DNA of 64,000 bases from contig DBTU01000012.1 of NCBI GenBank assembly GCA_002307215.1, positions 1 through 64,000 on the forward strand. Reading direction: 5' to 3'. Below the pieces are notes generated by a model. That model saw nothing but the letters and a program-made list of their open reading frames with translations. It did not search any database and was not told the origin of the DNA. The position numbers were made by a program, and so were the translations under genes. This stretch comes from Lachnoclostridium sp. UBA1308 (GTDB taxonomy: Bacteria > Bacillota > Clostridia > Lachnospirales > Lachnospiraceae). This document shows positions 8,091 through 17,382 of the stretch, in pieces; positions within the stretch are counted from its first letter, which is position 1, and each line of letters opens with the position of its first letter.

Positions 8091-9797
8091 ATGATTAATA
8101 ATAAATTAAATGATAATAAAAAATGGTGGAAGGAAAGCGTGGTTTATCAAATTTATCCACGGAGCTTTTATGATTCTAACGGGGATGGTATAGGAGATTT
8201 ACGTGGAATTATTAATAAACTTGATTATCTTGTACATCTGGGTGTAGATGTTCTCTGGATTTGTCCGTTTTTTACATCACCAAATGCTGATAATGGCTAT
8301 GATATCAGTGATTATAGAAGCATTGCACAGGAATGTGGTACAATGGAGGATTGTGATAACCTACTACTAAGAGCTCATCAAAAAGGCTTGAAAGTAATGA
8401 TGGATCTCGTGGTAAACCATTCAAGTGATGAGCATTCCTGGTTTGTGGAGTCCTGTAGCTCCATGACAAGTAATAAACGCTCTTATTACATCTGGCGAGA
8501 CGGTAAGAGTAATGAACCTCCAAACAATTGGATGTCATTTTTCGGTGGTGACGCTTGGAAATATGACGAGCAATCCGAACAATATTACCTTCACTTATTC
8601 ACAGAGAAACAACCTGATTTGAATTGGGAGAACAGTTCCGTAAGACGAGAAGTGTATGACATGATGGAATATTGGATTAATAAAGGTTTTGACGGTTTTC
8701 GCATGGATATGATCAGTCTTATTTCCAAAGTTCCTGATTTTCCGGACGGACCCATGATGCCAAACGGATACGGAATGCCTTTTCCTTATGTTAATAATGG
8801 TCCGCGAGTTCATGAATATTTACAGGAAATGCATCAGGAAGTTTTATCAAAGCATGATCTGATTACTGTCGGAGAAACTCCGGGTGCAACTACAGATGAT
8901 GCGAAAAAATATGCAAGTGAAGCAGGAAATGAATTAAATATGATATTTCAGTTTGAACATATGCAGCTGGATAAAGCAGAACCCGGTAAACCATACCAGC
9001 GTCCCGACTTAATAAAACTAAAACAGATAATGAACAAATGGCAAACACAATTGCACGGTATTGCCTGGAACAGCCTTTATTGGAATAATCACGATCAGCC
9101 CAGAGCCGTTTCCCGTTTTGGTGATGATAGCACGAGAAAATGCAGAGAGAAATCGGCAAAAATGCTTGCTCTTTGCTTACATATGATGCAGGGCACTCCG
9201 TATATTTATCAAGGTGAAGAATTGGGAATGACAAATATTGCATTTAATTCCATAGACGAAGTTAATGATGTAGAGGCTGTTCAAACTTACCATTCAGGTA
9301 TTAATGCCGGTGCTTCTCCTGAAGAAATGATGCAGGTTTTGTATCATCGTTGCAGGGACAACAGTCGTACGCCAATGCAATGGGACGACAGCAAAAATGC
9401 TGGTTTCACCAGTGGCACACCTTGGCTTAAGGTAAATTCCAATTATACAGAAATTAATGCGAAATCACAAATGGAAGACAGTAATTCCGTATTGAACTTT
9501 TACAGGAAGTTAATATGTTTACGAAAGCAATATCCTGTCATAGTTAATGGAGATTATCAAGAATTAATCCCTGAAGATGAGAGACTTTTTATTTATAAAC
9601 GTGAGTATGAAGGTGAAAAATTATATGTAATATGTAACTTCAAAGATGAAAAAGTGAACTTAACTCTGAGTAACGATATTACCAAAGATATAAAAGACCC
9701 GATTATCACCAATATGGTAATTCCGCAGCATGGTAATATTTTATCTCTGGATTCTTATGCCGCTACCGCTTATATTGTATCAACAAAATATGATTAA
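8091..9797 (+). CDS. GH13 alpha-glucosidase (oligo-1,6-glucosidase type)
   Basis: Cytoplasmic alpha-glucosidase of 568 aa, normal for GH13_31. Seen: the calcium/substrate loop DSNGDGIGDLRG (28-39), DLVVNH (105-110), nucleophile D206 in GFRMDMI, acid/base E262 in TVGETPG and D335 in NNHDQPR. No signal peptide. In this family Val after the nucleophile favours alpha-1,6 bonds and small residues favour alpha-1,4. Here the residue is Met, bulky like Val, so isomaltose-type substrates seem likelier; this is inference. It would hydrolyse what the preceding symporter imports. Confidence 0.9.
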   Translation: MINNKLNDNKKWWKESVVYQIYPRSFYDSNGDGIGDLRGIINKLDYLVHLGVDVLWICPFFTSPNADNGYDISDYRSIAQECGTMEDCDNLLLRAHQKGLKVMMDLVVNHSSDEHSWFVESCSSMTSNKRSYYIWRDGKSNEPPNNWMSFFGGDAWKYDEQSEQYYLHLFTEKQPDLNWENSSVRREVYDMMEYWINKGFDGFRMDMISLISKVPDFPDGPMMPNGYGMPFPYVNNGPRVHEYLQEMHQEVLSKHDLITVGETPGATTDDAKKYASEAGNELNMIFQFEHMQLDKAEPGKPYQRPDLIKLKQIMNKWQTQLHGIAWNSLYWNNHDQPRAVSRFGDDSTRKCREKSAKMLALCLHMMQGTPYIYQGEELGMTNIAFNSIDEVNDVEAVQTYHSGINAGASPEEMMQVLYHRCRDNSRTPMQWDDSKNAGFTSGTPWLKVNSNYTEINAKSQMEDSNSVLNFYRKLICLRKQYPVIVNGDYQELIPEDERLFIYKREYEGEKLYVICNFKDEKVNLTLSNDITKDIKDPIITNMVIPQHGNILSLDSYAATAYIVSTKYD

Positions 9798-9817
9798 TAC
9801 TTAATAATATTAACCTC

Positions 9818-9837
9818 TTTCGTAGCGAAATTTTATT
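9818..9837 (+). terminator. Short hairpin and T-run after the alpha-glucosidase gene
   Basis: TTTCG-TAG-CGAAA followed by TTTTATT, 21 bases after the stop. A weak terminator. Confidence 0.45.
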
Positions 9838-9854
9838 ATCAGGTTTTCTCATGT

Positions 9855-9876
9855 GTTCGATTCCCGTTATCCGCTT
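9855..9876. repeat. Exact 22-base copy of the tRNA-Gly 3' end (copy 2)
   Basis: Identical to 3439-3460 of the tRNA gene but with no tRNA body before it. It is followed directly by a terminator, as if this were the original downstream flank of the tRNA before 6.4 kb was inserted. Confidence 0.8.
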
Positions 9877-9886
9877 TAAAATAATT

Positions 9887-9920
9887 AAGAGCATCAGCTT
9901 GTGGGCTGATGCTCTTTTTA
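9887..9920 (+). terminator. Strong terminator, possibly the tRNA-Gly gene's original terminator
   Basis: AAGAGCATCAGC (9887-9898) pairs with GCTGATGCTCTT (9905-9916), followed by TTTTT. It begins 10 bases after the displaced tRNA 3' end. Confidence 0.85.
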
Positions 9921-10265
9921 CGTGTCTTATGGGTAACTATATTCGCCAGGATATGCTACGGGAATGCGATAATATCTGTGGTTGGACAATATACCGATTA
10001 ACGATCGGTTATTTTCTATTCGTCAGGTATCGTCACCAAGCGGAATACGCAGGGTTCCCGATAATCCCTCAGTCGTTGCCGCTAAAAGAATATTCTCCAT
10101 ACAGCACCTGATAAAAGCGAAGGAATTCAACGAGCTTAATGATTTCGGTTTGAGCAAATCGCCATGCTGCTTGTAGAACGGTAATATTAAGCAACCCGAT
10201 TTATAAAGCATTCCATATTGTTTAGGAATCGCATCCCGATACGTATTTTGAATCCTCCGTTGGTC
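9921..10265 (+). other. Gene-free stretch with a possible coding remnant
   Basis: A plus-strand frame ending at 10176 reads VPDNPSVVAAKRIFSIQHL ... SKSPCCL. It looks protein-like but has no ribosome site, and the sequence before it is broken by stops in all frames. It may be the last ~45 codons of a decayed gene; I cannot name it. Nothing else is supported here. Confidence 0.2.
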
Positions 10266-10595
10266 TTAGGTATCAGATTTATCACCTCCTTCTATGTCAT
10301 CGACTTTAGGAATCAGAATATTCGTTTCATAGTCGACCTCATCCGAAGGTACATTAGGAGACACTTTAGGTGACGCTTCTGGTTTTGCCTCATGAATTAC
10401 TTCAGGTGATGCTTCTGGTTTTGCTTCATGAGTTTCTTCAGTAGTCGGCTGGGGTGTGTCAGTAAGAACTGCTATATCTGTTTGGTAATGTAAATCTCCT
10501 GAAATGTCTTTTGTGCTATTTCTACAGCCGGTTGTATTGAATATCAAGACAGCTATCAATAATATCGAGCAGAAACTCTTTAATTGTTTTTTCAT
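10266..10595 (-). CDS. Small repeat-containing lipoprotein of unknown function
   Basis: 109 aa. The lipoprotein signal ends with NTTGC at about residues 20-24. The mature part is short, Pro/Glu/Thr-rich and unstructured, with an internal duplication (HEAKPEASPEVI then HEAKPEASPKVS, about residues 56-80). No folded domain follows, so it may be a surface linker remnant of a longer lipoprotein or a genuine small one. The 10596-10978 gap to the next gene contains only one doubtful small frame. Confidence 0.5.
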   Translation of the reverse strand: MKKQLKSFCSILLIAVLIFNTTGCRNSTKDISGDLHYQTDIAVLTDTPQPTTEETHEAKPEASPEVIHEAKPEASPKVSPNVPSDEVDYETNILIPKVDDIEGGDKSDT

Positions 10596-10666
10596 TATAA
10601 TATTCTCTCTCTATCAACCATACCATTTCGTTACTATTTTATACTTTATTATCCATCAAATATCAA

Positions 10667-10819
10667 TCAAAACTTTGTTTCTAGCATCTGGCGACCATGT
10701 CCTTGCCATCTGATTTTTATACATCCTTTGCGTTTTTTTCTTTTTCGATATCTTGTTTTTAATCGCTCTCGAGCTTCATTTAATCGTTCCAAATTATGAA
10801 TTACTTCATGCCGATTCAT
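10667..10819 (-). CDS. Possible 50-aa basic small protein
   Basis: ATG at 10819 opens a 50-codon frame with a charged, coiled, strongly basic middle (RERLKTRYRKRKKRKG). It is protein-like in composition but has no ribosome-binding site. It could be a remnant of a larger gene. Confidence 0.22.
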   Translation of the reverse strand: MNRHEVIHNLERLNEARERLKTRYRKRKKRKGCIKIRWQGHGRQMLETKF

Positions 10820-10978
10820 TATTGTATAGTTTATCAAATAATATATAATTAATTATATTGCTATTATTTAGGTATATCTTGGGATTTGGAATTAATAAAT
10901 GGTCGAAAAGATTATTACAATATGAAAGGATACAGAAAAGATATATTGACGTGCTAAAATATCGTTGGAGGTGAAAAA

Positions 10979-11656
10979 ATGAGTTACAAATTATTGCTGG
11001 TTGAAGATGATGCCGAGCTTAAAGAAATCATCACAGACTATTTTACTCAAAAAAGCGGAGAGACCTATGAAATTGCCTCTGCTTGTACAGGTACGGAAGG
11101 CCAGGACAAATGTATGGAGACTGAATATGATGCTGTACTTTTAGATATCATGCTGCCAGAGGTAAACGGTTATACAATCTGCAGGGATCTTAGGAAAAGT
11201 AGTGATGTTCCCATCGTTTTTATCACTGCAAGAAGCAGCGAGAGTGATAAATTGCACGGATATCATCTTGGATGTGATGATTACATAGTAAAGCCTTTCT
11301 CTCTTGCAGAATTATATGCTAAAGTAACTGCCTTGATCAAGCGTACAAAAGGCACGGTAAGAAGCGATTATATGACAGTTGGAAGTATTAAATTAAATCC
11401 ATATCATTACACGGTTCTTGTAGATGATAAAGAAGTTATATTAGCGCCAAAGGAATATACAATTTTAAAAATATTAATGGAGAATGTCGGTAGAATTATA
11501 AGTCGTGAGAACCTGTTAATACGGGTATGGGGATATGATTTCGAAGGTAACGATCGAGTCGTTGATAATCATATTAAAAAATTACGCAAGTCCTTGGGTG
11601 AGGCTTCTAATCAGATAAAGACTATTATGAAAAGAGGTTATAGTTTGGAGGGTTAG
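10979..11656 (+). CDS. OmpR-family response regulator
   Basis: Receiver domain residues 1-120 with phospho-acceptor D56 (VLLDIMLPE) and the conserved Lys in YIVKPFS. A winged-helix DNA-binding domain follows (GRIISRENLLIRVWGYDFEGNDRVVDNHI). GGAGG precedes the start by 7 bases. The partner kinase begins 73 bases downstream on the same strand. The genes regulated are not evident; no transporter adjoins the pair, unlike the system at 42.4 kb. Confidence 0.88.
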   Translation: MSYKLLLVEDDAELKEIITDYFTQKSGETYEIASACTGTEGQDKCMETEYDAVLLDIMLPEVNGYTICRDLRKSSDVPIVFITARSSESDKLHGYHLGCDDYIVKPFSLAELYAKVTALIKRTKGTVRSDYMTVGSIKLNPYHYTVLVDDKEVILAPKEYTILKILMENVGRIISRENLLIRVWGYDFEGNDRVVDNHIKKLRKSLGEASNQIKTIMKRGYSLEG

Positions 11657-11729
11657 TGGAAAATCAAGTCTTTTCACACGGCAATTTTACCGCCCAAATC
11701 CGTAGGTTTGCGGCCGAATGGAGGTTAGA

Positions 11730-13418
11730 ATGAAAAAAGATAAAGTAAAGAAAAACAAAATAAAACATGATAAAGCAAAACGCAGAATATATATCCGAAC
11801 CTTCGCAGCTCTCATGGTTACATATCTTCTACTAATGGCTGGGTTAAGCGTATTTCTGTTAAATCTGCAATGTAAATTCGAAGACAACCTTTGTTATAAA
11901 AATACTGTTTATATATCCAGTGCAGTGATAGAAGATGTTCTTCAGAATAATATTGACAGTAATAATCAAATGTTAGATCCAGAAAAGTTTAGAAAGGATT
12001 GTGTGGATAAATTAGAAAGTTTATCATATTTAAACGTCGATCTGGCAATATTTACAAGAGATGGTGATCTGATTTATCATAGCAATAACAAGTGGCTCTG
12101 CGCTTATAAGGATACAGTAACGAAAGAATATTCGAAAGCAGGCATATACTTAGAACAATGGTTTACCAAAGAAGAAATTGCTGAAATAAATAATTATATG
12201 AAAGCTGATCCGAATCCAAAAAAAGAAGGAGATCTTTATAAATACAACATTGTTTTGGATGGTTTATGGCTTGATCACGGATTGGTTATTCCAAATAAAA
12301 TCGTAGTTACTCCTTTGTATGCCAAAGAATTTGACCAAAATGGAACGGTGCTAAAATATGATAGTAAATCAGATATCATATTCTCCTCAAATTATGAAAA
12401 TACAAAGGAACTTCCATATTATCAAGATGGATATATGCTTAGTCAACCCGAACCAAATAAAACTCTAAGCAAGCTGTCTGATGTGGTATTAGATAAAGAT
12501 AGATTACAGAAATTGATTAGTGAGGATCATTTTGAAACGCTTGATAGAGTGAATCTTATAACAGCCAGGTATTATTGTCCGGTTCCTTATCCTTATTACG
12601 GTGAAGCAAAAAATTATGGAGATTATTGGATTATACTTGGCTTCCAGAAGGATCTGTTACAGGAATGCATCGGTTCTTTACTTTCTGTATGGATTAGTTG
12701 CTTCGTATTATTTATGGTAGTTGCTCTTATCCTTTCAACCCAAAATTATAAAATATATAGAAAAAAAGTTGAATTAGAGAAGCTGCGCAGCGAAACCACC
12801 AATGCCTTGGCACATGATCTCAAGACTCCTTTAAGCATTATCTCGGGTTACGCACAAAATCTGATCGAAAATATTCATACCGAGAAAAGAGATTATTATG
12901 CAAGTAATATTAATGTAAATGTGAACCGTATGGATAAGATCATCCGAGAAATGCTAGAGCTATCAAGATATGATACTGATTTTCATAAATTGATCTATGA
13001 AGATGTATCTCTTGGTGAGGTATGCACAAAATTGATGGATCGTTACAGTCAGGTATGCAAGGATAGACAATTAACGGTGAAACTCGAAGGTGACGCAACT
13101 GTAAAAGCGGATTTCTCTTTAATGGAACGAGTTGTTGATAATTTATTTGTCAATGCGATAGACTTTACGCCGGATGCCGGAACAATTCAGATCAATATCA
13201 TTGACAACCGATTGGAATTTTATAATAGCGGAAGCCATATACCCGAAGATATGATAAACGAAATATGGGAACCTTATAAAAAAGCAGATGACTCACGTAG
13301 CAATAAAAAAGGATCCGGCCTTGGCCTTTCCATTGCCAGTAAGATATTCAAGCTATATAAGTTTTCATATGGTGTAAAAAACATGGATGATGGAGTGACA
13401 TTCTGGTTCAAATGGTAA
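11730..13418 (+). CDS. Membrane sensor histidine kinase
   Basis: 562 aa from the ATG at 11730; an upstream in-frame ATG at 11718 overlaps the ATGGAGG ribosome site and is rejected. A very basic N-terminus precedes membrane segment 1 (about residues 27-47). A large ~270-residue extracytoplasmic sensor follows, then a second membrane segment (WISCFVLFMVVALIL). The HisKA domain carries LAHDLKTPLSIISGYAQNL, and the ATPase lobe has NAIDFTPDAG and GSGLGLSIA. No HAMP domain is obvious. It pairs with the regulator just upstream. Confidence 0.85.
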   Translation: MKKDKVKKNKIKHDKAKRRIYIRTFAALMVTYLLLMAGLSVFLLNLQCKFEDNLCYKNTVYISSAVIEDVLQNNIDSNNQMLDPEKFRKDCVDKLESLSYLNVDLAIFTRDGDLIYHSNNKWLCAYKDTVTKEYSKAGIYLEQWFTKEEIAEINNYMKADPNPKKEGDLYKYNIVLDGLWLDHGLVIPNKIVVTPLYAKEFDQNGTVLKYDSKSDIIFSSNYENTKELPYYQDGYMLSQPEPNKTLSKLSDVVLDKDRLQKLISEDHFETLDRVNLITARYYCPVPYPYYGEAKNYGDYWIILGFQKDLLQECIGSLLSVWISCFVLFMVVALILSTQNYKIYRKKVELEKLRSETTNALAHDLKTPLSIISGYAQNLIENIHTEKRDYYASNINVNVNRMDKIIREMLELSRYDTDFHKLIYEDVSLGEVCTKLMDRYSQVCKDRQLTVKLEGDATVKADFSLMERVVDNLFVNAIDFTPDAGTIQINIIDNRLEFYNSGSHIPEDMINEIWEPYKKADDSRSNKKGSGLGLSIASKIFKLYKFSYGVKNMDDGVTFWFKW

Positions 13419-13431
13419 TATTTTTGACAGA

Positions 13432-13455
13432 TGTGAGATTTGGAAGAGTCTCACA
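13432..13455 (+). terminator. Hairpin after the kinase gene
   Basis: TGTGAGA (13432-13438) pairs with TCTCACA (13449-13455). It directly abuts the degenerate tRNA-end copy. No T-run follows, so termination strength is doubtful. Confidence 0.4.
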
Positions 13456-13457
13456 TA

Positions 13458-13475
13458 TTCGATACCCGTCATCCG
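13458..13475. repeat. Degenerate copy of the tRNA-Gly 3' end (copy 3)
   Basis: TTCGATACCCGTCATCCG matches 16 of 18 bases of the tRNA core. It lies just after the two-component pair and 18 bases before the IS256-type target duplication. Confidence 0.6.
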
Positions 13476-13748
13476 TTTAAGTGAAAAGGAAGAATAGTCC
13501 TGAGGGTGTAAAAAATGTTGTGTCCGAAGCTGAAGTAGGATAATAAAAATCAGCTTCATGGCAAGCATTAAATATGTATTTATGTGTCGAAATTTATGTT
13601 CATTTATAGGTTATCCATTTAATGGATTTTTATACATGCTGAAACTGTTTTTAGACATATTAAGTAAATGTGGGCTCTGCCCACACCCGACCTCTGGAAT
13701 AAATATGGGTTTTACGGCAATAATTATAATACCGACGGAATAATTGTT

Positions 13749-13788
13749 ACCGGCGTAAAGGTTCAGTTCATCTGCATCTTACGCCGGT
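13749..13788 (+). terminator. Hairpin with T-run inside the IS element
   Basis: ACCGGCGTAA (13749-13758) pairs with TTACGCCGGT (13779-13788), followed by GCTTTTT on the plus strand. It would block incoming plus-strand transcription from the neighbouring kinase operon into the antisense of the transposase. Confidence 0.6.
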
Positions 13789-13800
13789 TGCTTTTTCCGT

Positions 13801-15015
13801 TTATAGGTACTGAGCCAGTCGGTCATCAAACAGGAGTCCAAGTTGGCTTAATACCATATCCCAGTTCCTGTAACGTTGTGTCCATTTTTTTATCACATTC
13901 ATGGATGCCAGATACAGCATTTTTTCAAGAGATGTGTCATTTGTAAAAGAACTTTTTGTCTTGGTAACTTTTCTAAACTGACGGTTCAGCCCCTCTATGA
14001 TATTCGTAGTATACATGATTCTTCGGATGTCATCACTGAAATGAAAGTAGGGGCTGACAACATCCCAATTAGCTTCCCAGTTGCTGATAGCATAGGGATA
14101 TTTTTTTCCCCATTTCTCTTTCAACGACTCGAGCTCCGACATGGCCAGATCTTCATTCGGTGCCTTGTATACTGCTTTGAAATCAGAAGCGAACCTCTTG
14201 ATATCTTTGTAGGATACATACTTAAAGGAATTACGTAGCATGTGAATTATACATCTTTGTACCTGTGCCTTGGGATAAGCAGAATTTATTGCTTCTTTAA
14301 ATCCAGACAACCCATCCACGCAGAAAAATAGCACATCTGCAACACCTCTGTTCTTCAAGTCATTCAGCATTCCAAGCCAAAACTTTGACGATTCATTAGC
14401 TCCTATTGTTATGCTTAGTATATCTTTTGTTCCATCCAGCGTAACACCTAAAACAATGTAAGCTGCACGGTTAATGATTCGACCGTCTTCCTTTATTTTA
14501 TAGTGTATAGCATCCATAAATACAAATGGATACATCGGATTAAGTGGTCTGGATTGCCATTCTTTGATATCGGGTAGGATACGGTCAGTGATTTTACTTA
14601 CCATTTCCGCAGATAGTTCAATTCCGTAAATATCCTGCAGCTGATCATGAATGTCACGAGTAGACATACCTCGGGCATAAAGGGATATTACTTTCTCTTC
14701 AATACCGGAAATGTCTCTTTGATATTTGGGAATTATTTTAGGCTCAAACTCAGCATTTCTGTCTCTGGGGACCTCAACCTCAAATTCTCCATACTGACTT
14801 TTTACTTTCTTAGGTGTATAGCCGTTTCTTTTGTTTTCTATCAGCAAATCACCCTTTTCGTTCTTGGGATAACCGAGTGAAACATCCATCTCTGCCTCAA
14901 GCATTTCCTGCATCATGTCCTTAAAGCTATCCTTGAGTAAGTTGTAAATGTCTCCTACATTTTGAATGTCATTTTCTTTGATAATCTGTCGTAATTGTTC
15001 TCTTGCTATAGCCAT
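13801..15015 (-). CDS. IS256-family transposase
   Basis: 404 aa, full length for the family. DDE residues are visible: Asp in FMDAIHYKIKEDGR, Asp in FCVDGLSGFKEAI and Glu in TTNIIEGLNRQFRKVTKT. The zinc/HxH-type insert CIIHMLRNSFKYV lies between the last two. The N-terminal part contains the helix-turn-helix (GMSTRDIHDQLQDIYG). The start has AAGGTGG 7 bases upstream. The reading frame is intact, so the element may still be active. Confidence 0.93.
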   Translation of the reverse strand: MAIAREQLRQIIKENDIQNVGDIYNLLKDSFKDMMQEMLEAEMDVSLGYPKNEKGDLLIENKRNGYTPKKVKSQYGEFEVEVPRDRNAEFEPKIIPKYQRDISGIEEKVISLYARGMSTRDIHDQLQDIYGIELSAEMVSKITDRILPDIKEWQSRPLNPMYPFVFMDAIHYKIKEDGRIINRAAYIVLGVTLDGTKDILSITIGANESSKFWLGMLNDLKNRGVADVLFFCVDGLSGFKEAINSAYPKAQVQRCIIHMLRNSFKYVSYKDIKRFASDFKAVYKAPNEDLAMSELESLKEKWGKKYPYAISNWEANWDVVSPYFHFSDDIRRIMYTTNIIEGLNRQFRKVTKTKSSFTNDTSLEKMLYLASMNVIKKWTQRYRNWDMVLSQLGLLFDDRLAQYL

Positions 15016-15303
15016 ATAAAAACCACCTTCCTGGTAGAATTATTCATATCTAATTCTTACCAAAAAGATGGTATTTATTACCAAAGACACAAACTATTTT
15101 ACACTACCATAGTCCTTGTTTTCTAAGGCTATACTTCCTTTTTAGTATTATCCACCCTCCATTAAACCACTACATAGTATCATCTTTCATATAACCTTCA
15201 AAAAATGGAGGTATTTTCCCATTCGTTTCTTCAGCACAATTTACCTCAAGCAAAGTTGCTCTTTATGGTGAACTTATCTCTTCTTCTCCTGTTAGCTAAT
15301 ACC

Positions 15304-17160
15304 TTACTTCATCACATATTTTTTTATAAAATCGCTAAATACATTTTGAGAGGTTTCAGCTTTTATACATTCAGCAAACTGCTTTGACCACGCATCCGAT
15401 TTTCCTTTGTTGTAAGGGAGATCAGTTGATGATGCCTTTTGGAGAATTCGATATATTACATCATCTCCATAGTTTTCGCGAAGATAACAGTTAAAATGAT
15501 ATCCTGTTATATAAGCATTCCAGCCCTTTACCGTTAGGTAAAACTTTTCGAAGTCTGTTTTATCAGCCTCCGTAAGGAAGGACCAGTTCGTGTTATATTG
15601 ATTATATACACCATTTTCATCAATCTTCATTGTTTTTAACGCTAACTTGGATAAAGAGATTGCATTTCCTTCTGCCCAGGCTGTAACAAATATTCCATAA
15701 CCATGGATCTGTTGTTCATAAAAATGGGTCATCTCATGTAAATGTACAACATAATCGTATGTTTCATTCAAATCAGTATCTCCCGGTTGAATAGAAACAT
15801 CATCCGGTCCACCATATTCCACTCCGTTTTTTATCTTTATAGTTAGTGTTTTATCCCAGGCAGTACTCGGGAAATACTTATTGAGACCGGCAGTTTTCAA
15901 CCCCTCTCTCATTCTTAACAACTCAGCCTCATAGTTATCCGCTTCTTTATTATCCTTCGTGTCATATACTAAGACATTTGAACGGTTAATAACCTTTTCT
16001 ACGATTCTAAATTCAACTCCACAGTCGGTGGCTGCACGAAACTCATTTATATCTCTGTAGAATATCAGTGCCAGCATCTGATATCCACTTGAAAACTCTT
16101 CCGGCTCCGTATTTCCGTATTCCAAACTTTGCCTGTATGTAGAGTATGCAGTTTGAACTACATAATTATAGAAATTAAATTGCGTATACGGGGGTAGTAT
16201 AAAGTACTGTCTAGCATTCCCATCCGGTGAAAGCCAATTAATTTCAGAAGTGGCGAACAAAACTGTATCTGTTATAATAATCGGCTTCACCGGTGTAAAA
16301 CTAATCATGAGGTTTTTCACCTCCCCTGTTACTATTAATTTTTGTGCTCCGGGGAAGTCCACCATAAACTCCTTGCCGGTAGTTGCTATCGTCCCTAAAG
16401 TTATTCCACTACCATCAACAGCCTGTATGTTAATGACCCCATCACAATTGCCATATCCATATACTCCATCGTAGGGCAAGCTTTTCTTTTTATAAGTATC
16501 TAATACTTCACTTAAATCTAATGTTAGCTCACTGGGTCCATCCTTTATCGAAAATGATGCCAGTATCATGGCGGCACTCGAAGAAGTTGCCATAATCTCC
16601 GGTTTCACCGATGTTTCGAACACTTCAGACGCCTCTGGAAGTTTCGGATTCAAATTATAATAATCATAGATAATCACTCCGGAATAACCATAATTTATAT
16701 ATTGGGGAGCTTTATTCGAAGCATAATAGCTACAGTTTATTAAATCACTTAATGCCGTGTAATGTATCATTTCATAAGATTTTATATAACTCGCCTTATA
16801 AGGAGCAGTTCTTTTCGAGGCAATTTTACCCTTATAAAATACATATTTCTTTGAATTACTTGTAAATGCAAGTTTATTAATACCGTTAGCAATGGTGTAA
16901 CTTTTCTTATTTCCATTGCCTTCTTTATAGGTCAATCCCAGAGCTTCAGCGATCGGTTTCGCTTTAATTAATAAATTCTTATCCTTAGTCTCATATATTA
17001 AGTCGTCATACCCTTTGTAAGTTCCATCATATTCCCTGACTACCACCAGATATTTTTTTGATGTGGCTGCATGAATCTGGTGTACCGGTAAAAGTGATAC
17101 CCCCAATACTATTAACATCATTAATGCAATAAACACTCTCGATAATTGTTTTTTATTCAT
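15304..17160 (-). CDS. Secreted putative zinc metallopeptidase (HExxH) with copper-amine-oxidase-type N-domain
   Basis: 618 aa with a signal peptide ending near IHAA (about residue 32). The first ~100 residues resemble the copper amine oxidase N-terminal/stalk domain common in secreted Firmicute proteins (DLIYETKDKNLLIKAKPIAEALGL). The C-terminal domain has HLHEMTHFYEQQ, a gluzincin HExxH, with a likely third zinc ligand in AWAEGNA about 20 residues later. The middle region is unrecognised beta-rich sequence. GGGGGAT precedes the ATG. It stands alone between the IS element and a serpin fossil. Peptidase activity is inferred from the motif. Confidence 0.65.
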   Translation of the reverse strand: MNKKQLSRVFIALMMLIVLGVSLLPVHQIHAATSKKYLVVVREYDGTYKGYDDLIYETKDKNLLIKAKPIAEALGLTYKEGNGNKKSYTIANGINKLAFTSNSKKYVFYKGKIASKRTAPYKASYIKSYEMIHYTALSDLINCSYYASNKAPQYINYGYSGVIIYDYYNLNPKLPEASEVFETSVKPEIMATSSSAAMILASFSIKDGPSELTLDLSEVLDTYKKKSLPYDGVYGYGNCDGVINIQAVDGSGITLGTIATTGKEFMVDFPGAQKLIVTGEVKNLMISFTPVKPIIITDTVLFATSEINWLSPDGNARQYFILPPYTQFNFYNYVVQTAYSTYRQSLEYGNTEPEEFSSGYQMLALIFYRDINEFRAATDCGVEFRIVEKVINRSNVLVYDTKDNKEADNYEAELLRMREGLKTAGLNKYFPSTAWDKTLTIKIKNGVEYGGPDDVSIQPGDTDLNETYDYVVHLHEMTHFYEQQIHGYGIFVTAWAEGNAISLSKLALKTMKIDENGVYNQYNTNWSFLTEADKTDFEKFYLTVKGWNAYITGYHFNCYLRENYGDDVIYRILQKASSTDLPYNKGKSDAWSKQFAECIKAETSQNVFSDFIKKYVMK

Positions 17161-17382
17161 GGTATCCCCCTAATATTCGTGTTACCCTCATACTGGTTAT
17201 TAAAAATAATCCTATTAATGTACTAATTTTGTTATTTATCCCCGCCGTCTCTGCATAATATTGCTATAACTATTGTAACATCATGTATAATTATGTCAAT
17301 AATAACGTATCCCTATTCCTTATGAGCGCCTACTCTGAATCGGATAATACTTTGATTTCACCTATCTCTACTATGTTCCCTC

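Larger units (their letters stand above)
13502..15108 (-). mobile_element. Complete IS256-family insertion sequence, 1607 bp
   Basis: Imperfect terminal inverted repeats: GTGTAAAAAATGTTGTGTC at 13506-13524 and, on the opposite strand, GTGTAAAATAGTTTGTGTC at 15086-15104 (16 of 19). Both lie a few bases inside the ends. It is flanked by an exact 8-bp target duplication ATAGTCCT at 13494-13501 and 15109-15116, the size expected for IS256 elements. An intact transposase is inside. A 275-bp noncoding tail lies between the transposase stop and the left end. Confidence 0.88.

Noticed and set aside
8890..9243. 117-codon minus-strand ORF inside the alpha-glucosidase gene
   Set aside because: Fully inside a well-supported GH13 gene; no promoter or ribosome site.
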